A DNA stretch of 64,000 nt from Xiphydria camelus (taxonomy: Eukaryota; Arthropoda; Insecta; Hymenoptera; Xiphydriidae), in the NCBI GenBank assembly GCA_963678675.1, contig OY783193.1:20010977-20074976 (forward strand), read 5' to 3'. Both the position numbers and the translations under genes were made by a program. The notes beneath the pieces were generated by a model. The model made no database searches and was not told the origin of the DNA. It worked only from the letters and a program-made list of their open reading frames with translations. The first letter of the stretch is position 1; each line of letters opens with the position of its first letter. Of the stretch, positions 11,738 through 23,385 are shown in pieces.

Positions 11738-12271
11738 TCAATTAAGATCGCCATGTTCAAGATTTATATATAAAAAGTAAAAGGCATCATTTGGAAAGAA
11801 AATTATTGTAAATCAAGTTACTAAAAAATTCGACTAAAAAAATTTATAAAAAAATTTTAATAAAAAAGAACTTGCCGCGTTTAAGTTTTCATATTTTGTC
11901 CACTATGCCGAATAATTGGCAGTGCTTGGACGGTGCTAGAGTGATTCATAAATTACACTGCCGAAGTCAAATTCAGAGAATTTCAGAAGGCCCCCGCCTA
12001 ATCGGTTTCCCGTGCGACATTCGGTATACTGGTGGTATCATATTATAAGTGTATGAATTTATTTAAAATCATAAGTGCATAAACATCGAGTATAATTCTG
12101 TCTGAATTTTTTATTTTGAAGAAAAAAACGCGGCAAGTTCTTTTTTATTAAAATTTTTTTATAAATTTTTTTAGTCGAATTTTTTAGTAACTTGATTTAC
12201 AATAATTTTCCTTTCAAATGATGCCTTTTACTTTTTATATATAAATCTTGAACATGGCGATCTTAATTGTA
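11738..12271. mobile_element. Hairpin MITE
   Basis: 11738-11885 is the inverted copy of 12118-12271 (ATCAATTAAGATCGCCATG against its complement). The loop 11890-12115 contains GCCGAAGTCAAATTC, also seen in the 5281 and 33493 hairpins. No coding capacity. Confidence 0.6.
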
Positions 12272-14671
12272 TAATGTACGCCAATTCCAGACATTTGGAA
12301 CGCGCGCGTGACGCCATTTTCAAAAATTTGTTTCTCCAAGCACTGTTCAATGAAAGTGAATCAATTTTGTTGATCAACCAAAAATAGAACCGTTTACCTA
12401 GGAGGCGCTGGAAAGAAGCTAATGGAAATAAGATAACGTACACTGCCTGTGGGCTACTAGGTTGGCGAGGTATTCATGGTCACGATGCTACGAATCCCCT
12501 GCAACGGAACAGTTGCTCCGAAACGCCGAGACCTATCCTCTGCCTCACTAACACTCGCAGACGACTGCAGCAGCGCGCGCACACTAACGTCTATATGTTT
12601 GGCACAGTTTGTGTAGTCAGTGGTGATCATCGCATAAATCTCCTTACTTTTCAATTTAGCATATATCTTGCAAACCAGATGAGACACGTTGAATTGCTAT
12701 TTATCTTTTTATTCAGAAACAATCCAAAATAAATGATAGTATAATTAAAAAAATTTTTAATTGCCAATTTCTATGTAAATTCAAGCATTTAAAACTTTAC
12801 AAATCAATCATGTGTAAACAACAATGAAAATCAAAATTTGGTTTCGCTAGGAAAAATGATGAGATTTTTCTAAACGGGTTACAAAAAAGAAAATTGCAAA
12901 AATCTTAATTTTTGGATTTGTTATGAATATTTGAACATTTCAACTCATCTGGAGGTCCTAGCTTATTAGGCGTTGAAGATAGGGTAAAAAGTGTAATAGC
13001 TTTTTTGTAGATAATTTTATTATCTACAACTTTTGTCTGAACTATTTTTCAATAGGTCACGTAGTTTTCAAAATATTAGCGAAGAACCGATTTTTTCAAC
13101 AAAAAATAATTTTTTTACACACTTCGCCGGGGGGGGATTCTTCTTTTAATATGTTTCCTCCATTAATAACATCAAAACACACCTTTTCCCAAGTTATCGC
13201 CATTATGTCTCATTTTTCGATTTAAACGGAAATTTGACTGGACTATTTAGTCTTCAAACGGTCATCGGAGTCGTCGATCGCGCCGGTCATTCCATTGTGT
13301 TTCCAAACACAATAGGAAACCGACGTCGATCGCATCATAAGGGTAATCGTTTAGGCGTTCTAGTACTGAATCCCCACTCCAGCCAAAAAGGGTAACGTTG
13401 AAATTCCGAGAACCGCTTATGCTAGTATCGAAGGAGTAACTAGTACTGAATCCCCACTCCAGCCGAAATAAGACATACAATTTTCCAACGGCACACTCGT
13501 GGACTTAGAATATTTCAAACAGCTCAATCGTGGACTTAAAAAATTTTTTCCGCTTGACTGCATGCCGCTGCGCATGGGTCCCAGTCGGTTCGCGCATAGA
13601 CGCTGTGCACTCTAGTGGCAAGGGTAAGCATTAAAAGCGTTACATTTTCTACACGGTACATAGGGAAAGTTAATATTTTGTGAGAATTAGTAACAAATCC
13701 TATATAAAAGAAAGGTTGTTTTTCATTATGCCGAAGTCGAGACAATCGTATTGCATAGTGGGGTGGAAAAATCGCCCAGAAAAAGAAGAAGTATATAGCA
13801 TACTTTCAAATCTACTTTATATTTTGATTCAAGATTTGGTCAAGAACAAAGATGCGTCATTTTTGATTCGTGAGTGAGGGGCTCGGGAAACCGTTAGCAA
13901 CGGTACATTCGCCCTTTGGATACAGACTCGGCCAGCCCCAGCGTAATTGGCTGTTCCACCGACCCTCCTCTAATGGGGAAGAGACATGAAAATTTTTTTT
14001 CTTATAGAAAATTAATTTAGGTCTACATTAATGTTCCTGTAAAAGCGTTTTGATAAAAAATCAATATTTCCATAGTTATTGACAAATTAAGTTTCGTCAT
14101 TTCAAACGGAAAGTAAGAAGGAAATGACGTAGCAAGTGCGGATTCATCGATATGGCGTGTCAATGTGTGTGTAGAGGACGCCATTATTCATTTCCCCAGT
14201 GTCGCACCAGTATCGTATAGAGAATTTTAGTAACCCGTAGATAATTGAAATTTCTGTTGCTTACATCAGATATCCATTTTCTGTGAAAAACATAGTATAT
14301 TTATAAATAAGAAAGTGAGAAAGTGAATTTAAAAAAGTAAGAAGTCACACAGGCATGACAAAATTTCGCTTAAAATTGTTTTCGTGGTTGAAGGAACCCG
14401 TCATCATTTTGATCGATACGGTGTTGAAATCACTTGGCGTCAACGCTGCTAGCAGAGTGTAGCTAAGTGTTTGCTTTTTATTCGCGATTACGGTTTAGCA
14501 TTTTTAGAGTGCATTTGCAGTAATCGGGAATACTCAGTGAGAATAAGAAAAACAGTGGCATTAAAATTAAACATTTCTATTTCCTTCATATTTCCATACT
14601 ATAACTTCTAACCTCTTTCTCTCTGCCCTTCTAACTTTTATTTTTTTCCACAACCTCACTATCCCTTAAAA

Positions 14672-16336
14672 ATGTCAGTGCGTTTTAAAACGTGTGCCGT
14701 GCTGAGGTGTAGAAATACTACATCCTCTACACCGGACAAGAGCTTCATTAAAGTTCCCAGTCGTCCTGAAATGCGTGACGCGTGGCTTCGAATAGTTGGC
14801 AAAGATCCAACTAAATTTGCTCCTTCGACGATATTTCACGTATGCGAAGATCATTTCGATGTGAGTATACGATTATCCATAAAATGAAGCTTATCATACT
14901 TCAGAACGTAGATGGCAAAATCATTTTACTTATAGCTGAAGAATGATTTGACGAATTACGTACGAACACAGCTTACGGGATGTAAGAAGATTATGAAGAG
15001 GACCGTTGTTCCTCATATTCGCATCCCTGTTGCTGAGAAGAGGAAAAGTAGTGAGAAAATAATGGAAGATCCGAAGCGGTTGAAATATGAAGAAGGAATA
15101 ATAAAAGAACCAATCAACGAGGATATTCCTTTTATTTCAACAAACGTAGTAGGGAGTATCAAGAAAGAGCAAAATATCCTATTTAATTTAGAAAACTCGA
15201 GTTATGTTCTTAATGCAGCAGAGCAATCGATTACTACATCACTGCAGAAATCATTAAAAAAACATTTCAGGAGCAAATCTATCCAGTGTAGTATTGGCAG
15301 CAATCAAGGGTCAGAAGCAGATGTCGAGCAAAAGGAACCAGTTGCAGTGATTCCTATGACTTCCAAGGTGCACCAAATCCTACAAGATGATGCAGACCGA
15401 AGCAGAACCAGTTCATCATCACATACCACCACTGGCAGTAGAAGTCACTGTAGCGAGTACCTACCAGGCTCAGACAGCTCTATATATATATAATATATAT
15501 AATATATTTTGCAGACGAGGCCCCGTAGATATATGGGAATCCCGAAAGAATCTTTTTTTATAATTGACGTTTTACACAAGCATACGCATATCGCTATTTC
15601 GGATATATTTCTCGTGTTAACGAAAATTAGAACCGACCGGACTTTTAACGAACTTGGCGACGATTTCGGAATAACAGGTCGTCACGCTTCTCGAACTTTT
15701 ACAAAGTGCCTTCCGCAGATCGCATATTATATGCAACAATTGATATTTAACCTTCCGACTGACCAAATTAAATTTCTTTTGCCAATCCCATTTAGGGCAA
15801 GATACAGTAACGTCAAGTATATTATTGATTGTTTCGAGATTAAAATAGAACAGCCTCAGGATGCCATGAAACAATCTCAGACATGGTCTGAATACAAAAA
15901 AGGGAATACTTTAAAATACTTAATTTCAGCAACTCCAGACGGAACTATTAATTTTGTTTCCACGGGATTTGGAGGCCGAACATCTGACACCAAGATTGTA
16001 CAGGAGAGTGGATTCTTGGAGGAAATTGTCCCTAATTCGGCAGTGATGGCAGACCGAGGATTTAAACACATCGACAGGCTTTTGGCGGAGAAAGGAGGCA
16101 CGCTAGTACGGCCTCCAAGCGTGTCTGCGACGACCAAAAGTACGAAGGAAGAAGTCCTAGAAACGAAGAGGATTGCCAGTCTACGGATTCACATCGAACG
16201 TGTCATCAGACGCATACGCGAGTTTAAAATTTTGCGACCGGAGTCGCACATAGACTCGAAATTAATTAGCCAATGCGATATGATGATTATAATTGCGTGT
16301 GGTATTGCGAATATGCAAGGTCCAATTATAAAATAA
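14672..16336 (+). CDS. THAP-domain DDE transposase (ISL2EU/Harbinger-like)
   Basis: Catalyses element excision and integration. Exon 1 (14672-14860) gives the first part of a C2CH THAP finger (CAVLRC, then FHVCEDHFD), donor GTGAGT. Exon 2 starts at 14936 after CTTATAG and continues it in frame (LKNDLTNYVRTQLT). The frame then hits TAA in a TA microsatellite at 15491. A phase-0 intron from 15368 (AAG|GTGCAC) to 15514 (TTTTGCAG) removes it and gives about 480 residues. The last exon holds a DDE_Tnp_4-type core: IIDCFEI (first Asp), VMADRGFK (second Asp) and HIERVIRRIREF (Glu). The second intron is my inference; an alternative is a shorter protein starting at 15509. Its convergent neighbour is the nuclease gene. 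Confidence 0.85.
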
Positions 16337-16393
16337 TGTATTCTGCTTTCCTAGACACTGTAACATTTTGAAATGAACATAATATATTTATTT

Positions 16394-17940
16394 TCAATCT
16401 TTTATTGTTTGCGAACATTTAAATAGTATAGGAAAGATTTCCTTCTTCCAAAATGCTTCACATTTTGAAACTATGTCCTCTGCAAGTACCTTGTCGAATA
16501 GTTCCTCTACTACCGTGACCTTGTTCTGTTCAAAATTTGGATCGGCTATGCAAAAGAAACACTTGTTCTTCTGGCACATAAGTAACTGTACTTGTACTTG
16601 TGCTTTGCATTTTGCCGTTAGTTTATTATCTCTTGTGAGATAATTTGAAATATTCTTTTCAGAAAATGGACATTTAATTTCTATTAAAACTATATCAGTC
16701 GTCCCATCAGGTGAAGCCCCAATAATAGGATGGTTGCTTGACAGAATTATTCCTGAATTTAAAAACTTCATATTCTTTTGCCGTTGAACTACTTCAAGCA
16801 CAGATCTCTCCAATTTTCTACCGCGTGCCATAGCAACTGTGTCGCGAAGTTTAGTTATTCCAATTACTTGCTCAACAAACGTTCCTGCAGTCTTGCAATG
16901 CATAGCAGTGTATGCCTTAGATGCAGTAATTCTCCCATATCGCATGTCATGCCACAGTGGAGAATCACTCTGCAGGACAGTTTGTTGATTGACTTCATCG
17001 CAAACTTGCTGAGTCATTTTACTAGACGCGAACTGCATAAACATATCGCAATCACTTCCCCCATCTTGTACAAAATTTATCATCAAATTATGCAGACCAA
17101 TAGTTCTTGGAGACTGCACATTTGTAAATTGTTTTACAATTTGGATCGAAGAGCTTTGCGTTGATGCTTTTGCCAGTACATCATTTAAAAAATCGTACGA
17201 TGTCGGAGGTGCCAAAGATATTGCACCGAAATCTTTTGATTGGAGAGATTGTGCATTCATACCTACTCCTGACAGCTTTGATTTTTTCCAGTAGCACGTT
17301 ATTGAAGTCCTCGCTGGTTCTTCGCTGCGCCGATGAGCCCACATCAGGAACGCCACTGCATGCTTACAGCCACCTGAAAATATTAACAAATAACAATTAA
17401 GTTTTCTTTGCTGTACATGGTTAATTGCACCTTTTCAAAAATGCCTTGTGTCAGTTGTAAGACAAAATTTACCAAGAGACGCTGGACAATCAAGACACTG
17501 TACGCTGATCACTTTTTCTGCATTTTCATCGACGACCATAATGACGGTGTAATTTTTATTCCGAACTTTATGTTCGGGGCATATCCTGCACCGTACTGTG
17601 CAAAGGTATCCTTCCCTCTTTAACTGGACATAGCCGATAGCGTTGTCACCGTAAGTGACGCGGGCAGATCTGCAGCAATATAATATATTTATTTATGTTA
17701 TTTATTTCGTACTGTATTAATATACAATGATATATAGGAGATAGTCTCTTTTACTCGTGAAGTAAATATATTTTTTATAGATATGTATAAAAGGAAAGTC
17801 TGAGAAACTAACCTCACTTCTTTCACACCGCGAATCTCGGCTATTGAAAAATCGCTGCTGCTGGAAAAAAATTCAGCGACCATCAGAGAATCTACTCTAG
17901 GTAGATTGTCTGATTGTCCCTGAATAAAAAGAGGCTCCAT
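16394..17940 (-). CDS. YqaJ-like nuclease with SWIM-type zinc finger, ISL2EU accessory protein
   Basis: Three exons fit perfectly in phase: 17940-17813 (donor GTTAGT), 17669-17473 (acceptor TTGCTGCAG, donor GTAAAT) and 17373-16394 (acceptor ATTTTCAG), giving 434 residues. Exon 2 reads GDNAIGYVQLKREGYL and ends with a Cys pair that joins GGCKHAVAFLMW, a SWIM-like C...CxH finger. Exon 3 carries the YqaJ/lambda-exonuclease-like core: WHDMRYGRITASK, then GASPDG, then LIEIKCP, then VQVQLLMC, placing the acidic and Lys metal-site residues. The role in transposition is not known in detail; end processing is a reasonable guess. It converges on the transposase gene with about 57 bp between stops. Confidence 0.85.
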
Positions 17941-18334
17941 TCTTCCTGCTTCACTTTCACTTCACTCCACTTTTTCAATCTGCGCGCTGTACGTCCAACA
18001 CCATGCGACGCTACGGCAAGACTGCCGGGAGTGTAATTGGATGGTACTATTGTACAACGGAAAATTGTGACGTACAAAGTGTTGAGCCAATCACAGACCG
18101 TTTTTAGTAGCGTTTGAAATTAACCACTTTTAATTGCATTTTTCCGCCGAATAATGCTATTAAAAATTGCAAACATATTTTTCTCATTCATATTTAGGTA
18201 CATAGAAGCGATTTATATGGTTAGTAAAAAATTTTTTTCCAAATGTCTCTTCCCCATTAGCCAATGAGGGTGCATAGCGTTACCCACGCTATCCCCTCCG
18301 TCGACTAAATGTCGCCACGTTCCGAACTTATACA

Positions 18335-18577
18335 GTTATATATATAAAAGAAGCCGAGGGGCTCGCGTCGTCTTTTCTTAGCTTGACTTGTGATTATCAA
18401 CTATCAACGTGTCTTGTATCTCATCAACTTGAATATATTTATATCAGTTTTATAGTGAGTGCAGTGTCCAGTTTATTCGAACTTGATCTTTCGTTACACG
18501 TTTCCGTACCTTTGAAGCAGTGGTTTAGCGCTCCACAGGCACGAACCCGCCATTTACGGCCGACCTGGACCGGAAAA
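18335..18577 (+). promoter_or_regulatory. Putative promoter and first exon, present in both inverted arms
   Basis: TATATATATAAAAGAAGC (about 18339-18356) resembles a TATA box. It is followed by a transcript-like stretch that ends CCGGAAAA|GTAAGTAG, a strong donor at 18578. The same arrangement is on the minus strand of the right arm (about 61375-61137). It could be the LTR or promoter end of an older element. I see no clear coding region. Confidence 0.35.
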
Positions 18578-18856
18578 GTAAGTAGAATCATTTTTACGTA
18601 TATTTATATTATTTTCATAAATATTCTGATACATGTTGCACTATCATGTACGTTGTGCCCCGATAATATAACCTTAAAATTATTTGACGCTTTCTTGAAT
18701 AGACTTTCTCATTCTGAGCGGAAGTAACTAGCGCGCCTCATGTATAATTAAAAAGCCTAGCGCTAACTTTAAAAGTTTCGAACAGTTTTTTATTCGCAAT
18801 ATATTCCTACAGTTTCAAACTAGTGCAGTTAATCTAGACATTGCATATATAGTGTA

Positions 18857-19132
18857 CAGTATGTCCGCGATCAAACAGACCATACCAAATTGCGAGTTTT
18901 GCATGAGCACCCCTGTGGGTCTCCTCGTCCAATAGAATCACCGGAGAAGCGTGAATGCGCATGCGTAGTCATCCGAAACCGATGTGAACTTTCTGACGAC
19001 GCCAACACCCGCGGATGACTGCGCATGCTCATTCACGCTTCTCCGGTGATTCTATTGGACGAGGAGACCCACGGGGTGCTCATGCAAAACTCGCAATTTT
19101 GCTATGGTCTGTTTGATCGCGGACATACGGTA
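18857..19132. mobile_element. TA-inserted hairpin MITE, left-arm copy
   Basis: TIR CAGTATGTCCGCGATCAAAC and its near-complement flank a nearly full-length hairpin. The related sequence at 45060-45075 reads straight through the site, showing insertion at TA as for Tc1/mariner-type MITEs. The same insertion is in the right arm (60206-60480). Confidence 0.75.
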
Positions 19133-19133
19133 C

Positions 19134-19450
19134 AAGAAGTTGGACTTCAGGGCATGAAAAGTACACCAATCGATAGCTGGAGGTTCCAATATTAACATAT
19201 CAAAATGTATCATTTGTCAATTCCCGGGAAAATTTATAATTAATTAAAAACTATCGAAGTTCTGGCCCTAAGCCACTTTAATCATTCATTTCTCCTATAT
19301 TATTTACTCAATCAAACAAATGCAGCTACCAATTTGTAGCGGAAAAAGTTTACTATAAAATTGATGCGAGAACCGACATGACAAAATGCACGGTTAATTT
19401 ATAATATTTTTTTATGTAATTTCTGAGCATTTTTCGCCAAGCAATCAGCT
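19134..19450. repeat. Half of the TTCAGGGCATG element family
   Basis: Matches 59885-60204 (inverted) and both halves of the complete copy at 44580-45066, including GTTGGACTTCAGGGCATG and CGATAGCTGGAGG. Confidence 0.6.
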
Positions 19451-19454
19451 GTTC

Positions 19455-19690
19455 CCATGGCAACCACGACGGCGACGACGAGGACAACGGCGACGAGGAC
19501 GAGGATGACGGCGACTATGAGGATGGCGACGGCGACGACGAGGACGGTGACTACGAGAATGGCGACGGCGATGACGAGGATGGCGACGGCGACGACGAGG
19601 ACGGTGACTACGAGAATGGCGACGGCGATGACGAGGATGACGGCGACGAGGACGGCGACTACGAGGATGGCGACGACGATGACGCAACGT
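19455..19690. repeat. GAC/GAG trinucleotide-rich satellite
   Basis: About 235 bp of ACGGCGACGAGGATGG-like units. A shorter version (59782-59872) is at the same place in the right arm, so it contracted or expanded after arm duplication. Open frames across it are artefacts of the repeat. Confidence 0.7.
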
Positions 19691-19756
19691 ATTGAACGGA
19701 GAGGAGAGTAACGACGTGATGCTGCTGCAAAAGCTTGGGGGAGCGCCGCGACAAGG

Positions 19757-21846
19757 GTTGACAAGCGAAGCAAGTAGGGGGCGGAGCCCCCTAGTATTTA
19801 AATATAACATAAGTTTTAGACAAAATCCAAAAAAAAATATGTTTAGTTCTGGTATGCTTCTGTCTGACTGTTTAGCATACTATTCCATGCGACATTATTG
19901 TTTATAAACGAAATATGTTTAGTTCTGGTATGTTTATGTCTGTGACTGTTTAGCTTACTATTCTATGCGTACCTTATCATTTATAAACGAAATATGTTTA
20001 GTTCTGGTATGTTTATGTCTGTCTATTTAGCTTACTATTCCATGTGTATCTTATCGTTTCAACATTCAATAATAAAGATAAAAACATTACAATAATATAT
20101 TATTCAAAAGATGTTTGCAAAAAACACTAAAATAACATAATACAATATAATGAAATTATGATACTAGAGCAACAAATGTTATGTTAACAAAGATAAACAC
20201 ATATTACAACAATATGCTTTATTACAATATATTATTATCACAATATATTATGCAATACATTATTACTAATGTGTTATACAAAAATATATATATTATTTTT
20301 CATTAATATTCATCTGCATTTCAGTATTATTCAATATACGCACAGAGTCATGGATTCTATCGCTAGGGACTTTCTAAAATGTAATTTGTAAACATACTAG
20401 CCAATGAACAATTAATTCTGACGCCCTCATTAGCTACAGTGGCGTTTACCCTCGTTAACCAGCGACGGAATCCGAGTCCCTGGGTGTATATATATATCCC
20501 CCCCCCCCGCCCGGGGTATATATATACCTGTAACCCCTACCTGTATCTCCTCCACTGCCATTTTCGGAGAAATAAGAGTCATTAAATGGTCTAATGACCG
20601 GATTAAAGTAATCCAACGGGAGTCTTCAAACAGTCATCCTAGTACAGAATTTGCACTTTTGGAAGCCTACCCGAGTCGAAATTTTAGTCATCAAACGGTC
20701 GTCGGAGTCGTCGATCGCGTCGTTCTGGCCACCCGCATTCCATTGTTTTGGGGAGTCTTCAAACAGGCATCCTAGGCTTCCAAAAGTGCAAATTCTGTAC
20801 TAGGATGACTGTTTGAAGACTCCCGTTGGATTACTTTAATCCGGTCATTAGACCATTTAACGACTCTTATTTCTCCGAAAATGGCAGTGGAGGGGATACA
20901 GGTAGGTTACAGGTATATATATACCCTGGGCAGGGGGGGGGATATATATATACACCCAGGGACTCGGATTCCGTCGCTGGTCAACGAGGGTAAACGCCAC
21001 TGTAGCTAATGAGGGCGTCAGAATTAATTGTTCATTGGCTAGTATGTTTACAAATTACATTTTAGAAAGTCCCTAGCGACAGAATCTGTGACCCTGTGCG
21101 TATATTGAATAATACTGAAATGCAGATGAATATTAATGAAAAATAATATATATATTTTTGTATAACACATTAGTAATAATGTATTGCATAATATATTGTG
21201 ATAATAATAATATATTGTAATAAAGTATATTGTTGTAATATGTGTTTATCTTTGTTAACATAACATTTGTTGCTCTAGTATCATAATTTCATTACATTAT
21301 GTTATTTTAGTGCTCTTTGCAAACATCTTTTGCATAATATATCATTGTAATGTTTTTATCTTTATTATTGAATTTTGAAACGATAAGATACGCATGGAAT
21401 AGTAAGCTAAACAGTCAGACATAAACATACCAGAACTAAACATATTTCGTTTATAAATGATAAGGTACGCATAGAATAGTAAGCTAAATAGTCACAGACA
21501 TAAACATACCAGAACTAAACATATTTCGTTTATAAACAATAAGGTCGCATGAAATAGTAAGCTAAACAGTCAGACAAAAACATACCAGAAATAAACATAT
21601 TTCGTTTATAAACAATAAGGTCGCATGGAATAGTAAGCTAAACAGTCACAGATATAAACATACCAGAACTAAACATATTTCGTTTATAAACAATAAGGTC
21701 GTATGGAATAGTATGCTAAACAGTCAGACAGAAGCATACCAGAACTAAACATATTTTTTTTGGATTTTGTCAAAAACTTATGTTATATTTAAATACTAGG
21801 GGGCTCCGCCCCCTACTCGCTTCGCTCGTCAACCCCTATAGGCGGC
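19757..21846. mobile_element. 2.1-kb foldback element with about 0.9-kb arms
   Basis: 19757-20660 and about 20790-21846 are inverted arms, beginning near TTGACAAGCGAAGC and ending with its complement. The right arm of the giant repeat has the empty site (GCGCCGCGATAGGCGGCG near 59530-59548), so the insert is defined to within a base or two and shows no clear target duplication. Subrepeats of ATGTTTAGTTCTGGTATG recur four to five times in each arm. The loop contains CGGTCGTCGGAGTCGTCGAT, also present at 13260. No gene. Confidence 0.7.
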
Positions 21847-23270
21847 GAGCGAATTTGCTACCTGCGCCACCATCGGCGACTTTGTACAGTTTCCACGGGA
21901 ATGAGTTGACTGCGACGTGCCAGCTGTCAATCCTGTTCCATCGCAACGAGCGACGGAATTAGGAGGGTCGATTCGTGCTTCTTGGTAGCATCGACCACAA
22001 ATAATTCGCCGACTAGAATTAATCGCGTCGTAGGCGAAACGAATATTTCGATAAACATACCTAGGTCGTAAATGTTGCAGTTCCGAACTTTTCTCCGAAG
22101 GTAATTTTAGAGCGATTCGTAGCAAGCCGTCTCTCGCAGTACCTGCTTCAATAGGTACCGTCACAAAAGCGATCCGAGCTGGATTAAGGGGAGGAATGTC
22201 GGATGCAGTCGATGGACAATTGGGGAATTTTGATACCTGGTTTATCCAGGAAAGCCATACACTGTTCGCGATCGATGTAGAGATTAGATCTAGATTGGCG
22301 CGTTACTTAGGTTGCGATGATAGTGAGCGGTAAGAAATGACATAGAAGTCTTAACACAAACTCAAGTCACTTGATACATTTTGTAAATCGGTCACAATGG
22401 CGAAGCGGTAGGTTTTTGCGAATTTAGGCTGTCAATGAGCCCGCAGCCATGCACCTTTCCCGGAAGGATTAATTACTGGACGAGTCGTAATGAACCGCTT
22501 TCCACAATACCCATTCTAATAAACACCGCTATCTATCTTCTTCTATCTTCCATATACACGTTTAAATAAAAATGTTATATTCGTTTCTTCAAGGTCTAAC
22601 GTCGCGGTCTCACAGGGTCATAAACTGGGCGAGAGCACTATATACCTGTATTGTGCATGTGTCACGTCAATGTCGACACGTTCAGACCGCGTCGTAAGAT
22701 CTTCAAAAGTTCTTTACTGATTGCTTTAAAATTTGGACATAACGTTGCATTCGAATACGCGCGTTTCTCATATATACCTACTCTTTATATACCTACTCCT
22801 TAAGGAGGTAAATGAATAAAAATGTATCTTAAATTTCCGAAAGTGATTCACCGATTGCTTTGAAATTTTAATACAACGTTGCATTTGAATACGCACGTTT
22901 TTTAAAATATATCTACTATCTATATACCAACTCGAGGGATCCCTTAAGGGAGTAAAATAAAGACGAGATTATTTCGTGATTCACGCGGACAAAGTCGCAA
23001 GGGGAAAGCTATTGACTACTTACTTCTAAAGTAACTGAATATGGATTAAGAGTTACTGATGTCTGGCGAATCACACGGTCTTCTATCACAGAAATTTGGG
23101 TTATACCACATTTGTGTGTGTGTGCGCTTACTCGCATTTAAAACATGTTTAGAAAAGACTAATTTTAGGCCATTTTTATACAAAGCATCATTATGATGCA
23201 TAAATTTTACAGCCTGAAAGCTGAAATAAATTATAGTATCCATTGCCAGCAAATTGACATTGACACATCA
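21847..23270. other. Unmatched DNA within the left arm, no supported gene
   Basis: This 1.4 kb has no counterpart in the right arm. 22050-22160 is distantly similar to 63355-63440, and 22275-22370 is similar to 54412-54525. I see no coding sequence. Confidence 0.4.
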
Positions 23271-23350
23271 GGTCCTACGGTCACTTAACTACAACGCCGG
23301 GTGTCCACCGGATCGGGCCGACCACAATTGGGCCGATCGCTGGGCACTTG

Positions 23351-23352
<2 letters not shown>

Positions 23353-23382
<30 letters not shown>
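23353..23382. repeat. (TA)n microsatellite at the inner edge of the left arm
   Basis: About 30 bp of TA repeats directly abutting the end of the 23383 element. Confidence 0.8.

Positions 23383-23385
<3 letters not shown>

Larger units (their letters stand above)
7923..12271. other. 4.35-kb insertion in the right arm of the foldback element
   Basis: Sister copies read straight from GAAGCATTAGTGAT into ATAATGTACGCC; here that junction is split from 7922 to 12272. The insert contains two exon-like segments (8250-9177), a related repeat (9260-9720), a GT microsatellite, a tRNA-bearing foldback (10527-11220) and a hairpin (11738-12271). The phrase GGCATGTTCATTCA occurs near 7946 and 11676, which may mark a sub-boundary. 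Confidence 0.5.
1427..13245. mobile_element. Large palindromic foldback element, heavily nested
   Basis: The ends are inverted copies of each other: TAGTCCAGTCAAATTTCCG at 1427 and its complement ending at 13245. Homology runs about 1 kb inward (1427-2412 against 12272-13245) and resumes as 6231-6880 against 7258-7921. A shorter sister copy with the same ends lies at 42359-44349, and half copies at 3580-3678, 35891-36590 and 45622-45962. The terminal TA suggests TA target choice, as in Tc1/mariner-type MITEs, but no transposase is encoded. Two large insertions interrupt it, at 2413-6230 and 7923-12271. Confidence 0.7.
13975..18255 (+). mobile_element. Full-length ISL2EU-type DNA transposon
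   Basis: TIR GGGGAAGAGACAT at the left and its perfect complement at the right. The empty site in the opposite arm (around 61455) shows that AT (13973-13974 and 18256-18257) was duplicated. The 4281-bp element holds two convergent genes: a THAP-DDE transposase and a YqaJ-type nuclease. That gene pair with a 2-bp duplication is what is described for the ISL2EU superfamily, distantly related to PIF/Harbinger. Both reading frames look open after splicing, so the copy may be young. Confidence 0.85.
13306..23352 (+). repeat. Left arm of a giant inverted repeat
   Basis: Matches 59397-62336 in inverted orientation: 13306-13974, 18256-19756, the junction around 21846, and 23270-23352. It is interrupted by the ISL2EU element (13975-18255), the foldback 19757-21846 and unmatched DNA 21860-23270. 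Both arms share a MITE (18857-19132 against 60206-60480) at the same site, so they derive from one sequence and are not chance family members. Confidence 0.75.

Noticed and set aside
19399..19810. Open frames of 120 codons on both strands across 19400-19810
   Set aside because: They are produced by a GAC/GAG trinucleotide repeat and have low-complexity composition.
19757..21846. Helitron, because insertion is between A and T
   Set aside because: It has long inverted arms and no Helitron-type hairpin/CTRR end, so a foldback element fits better.
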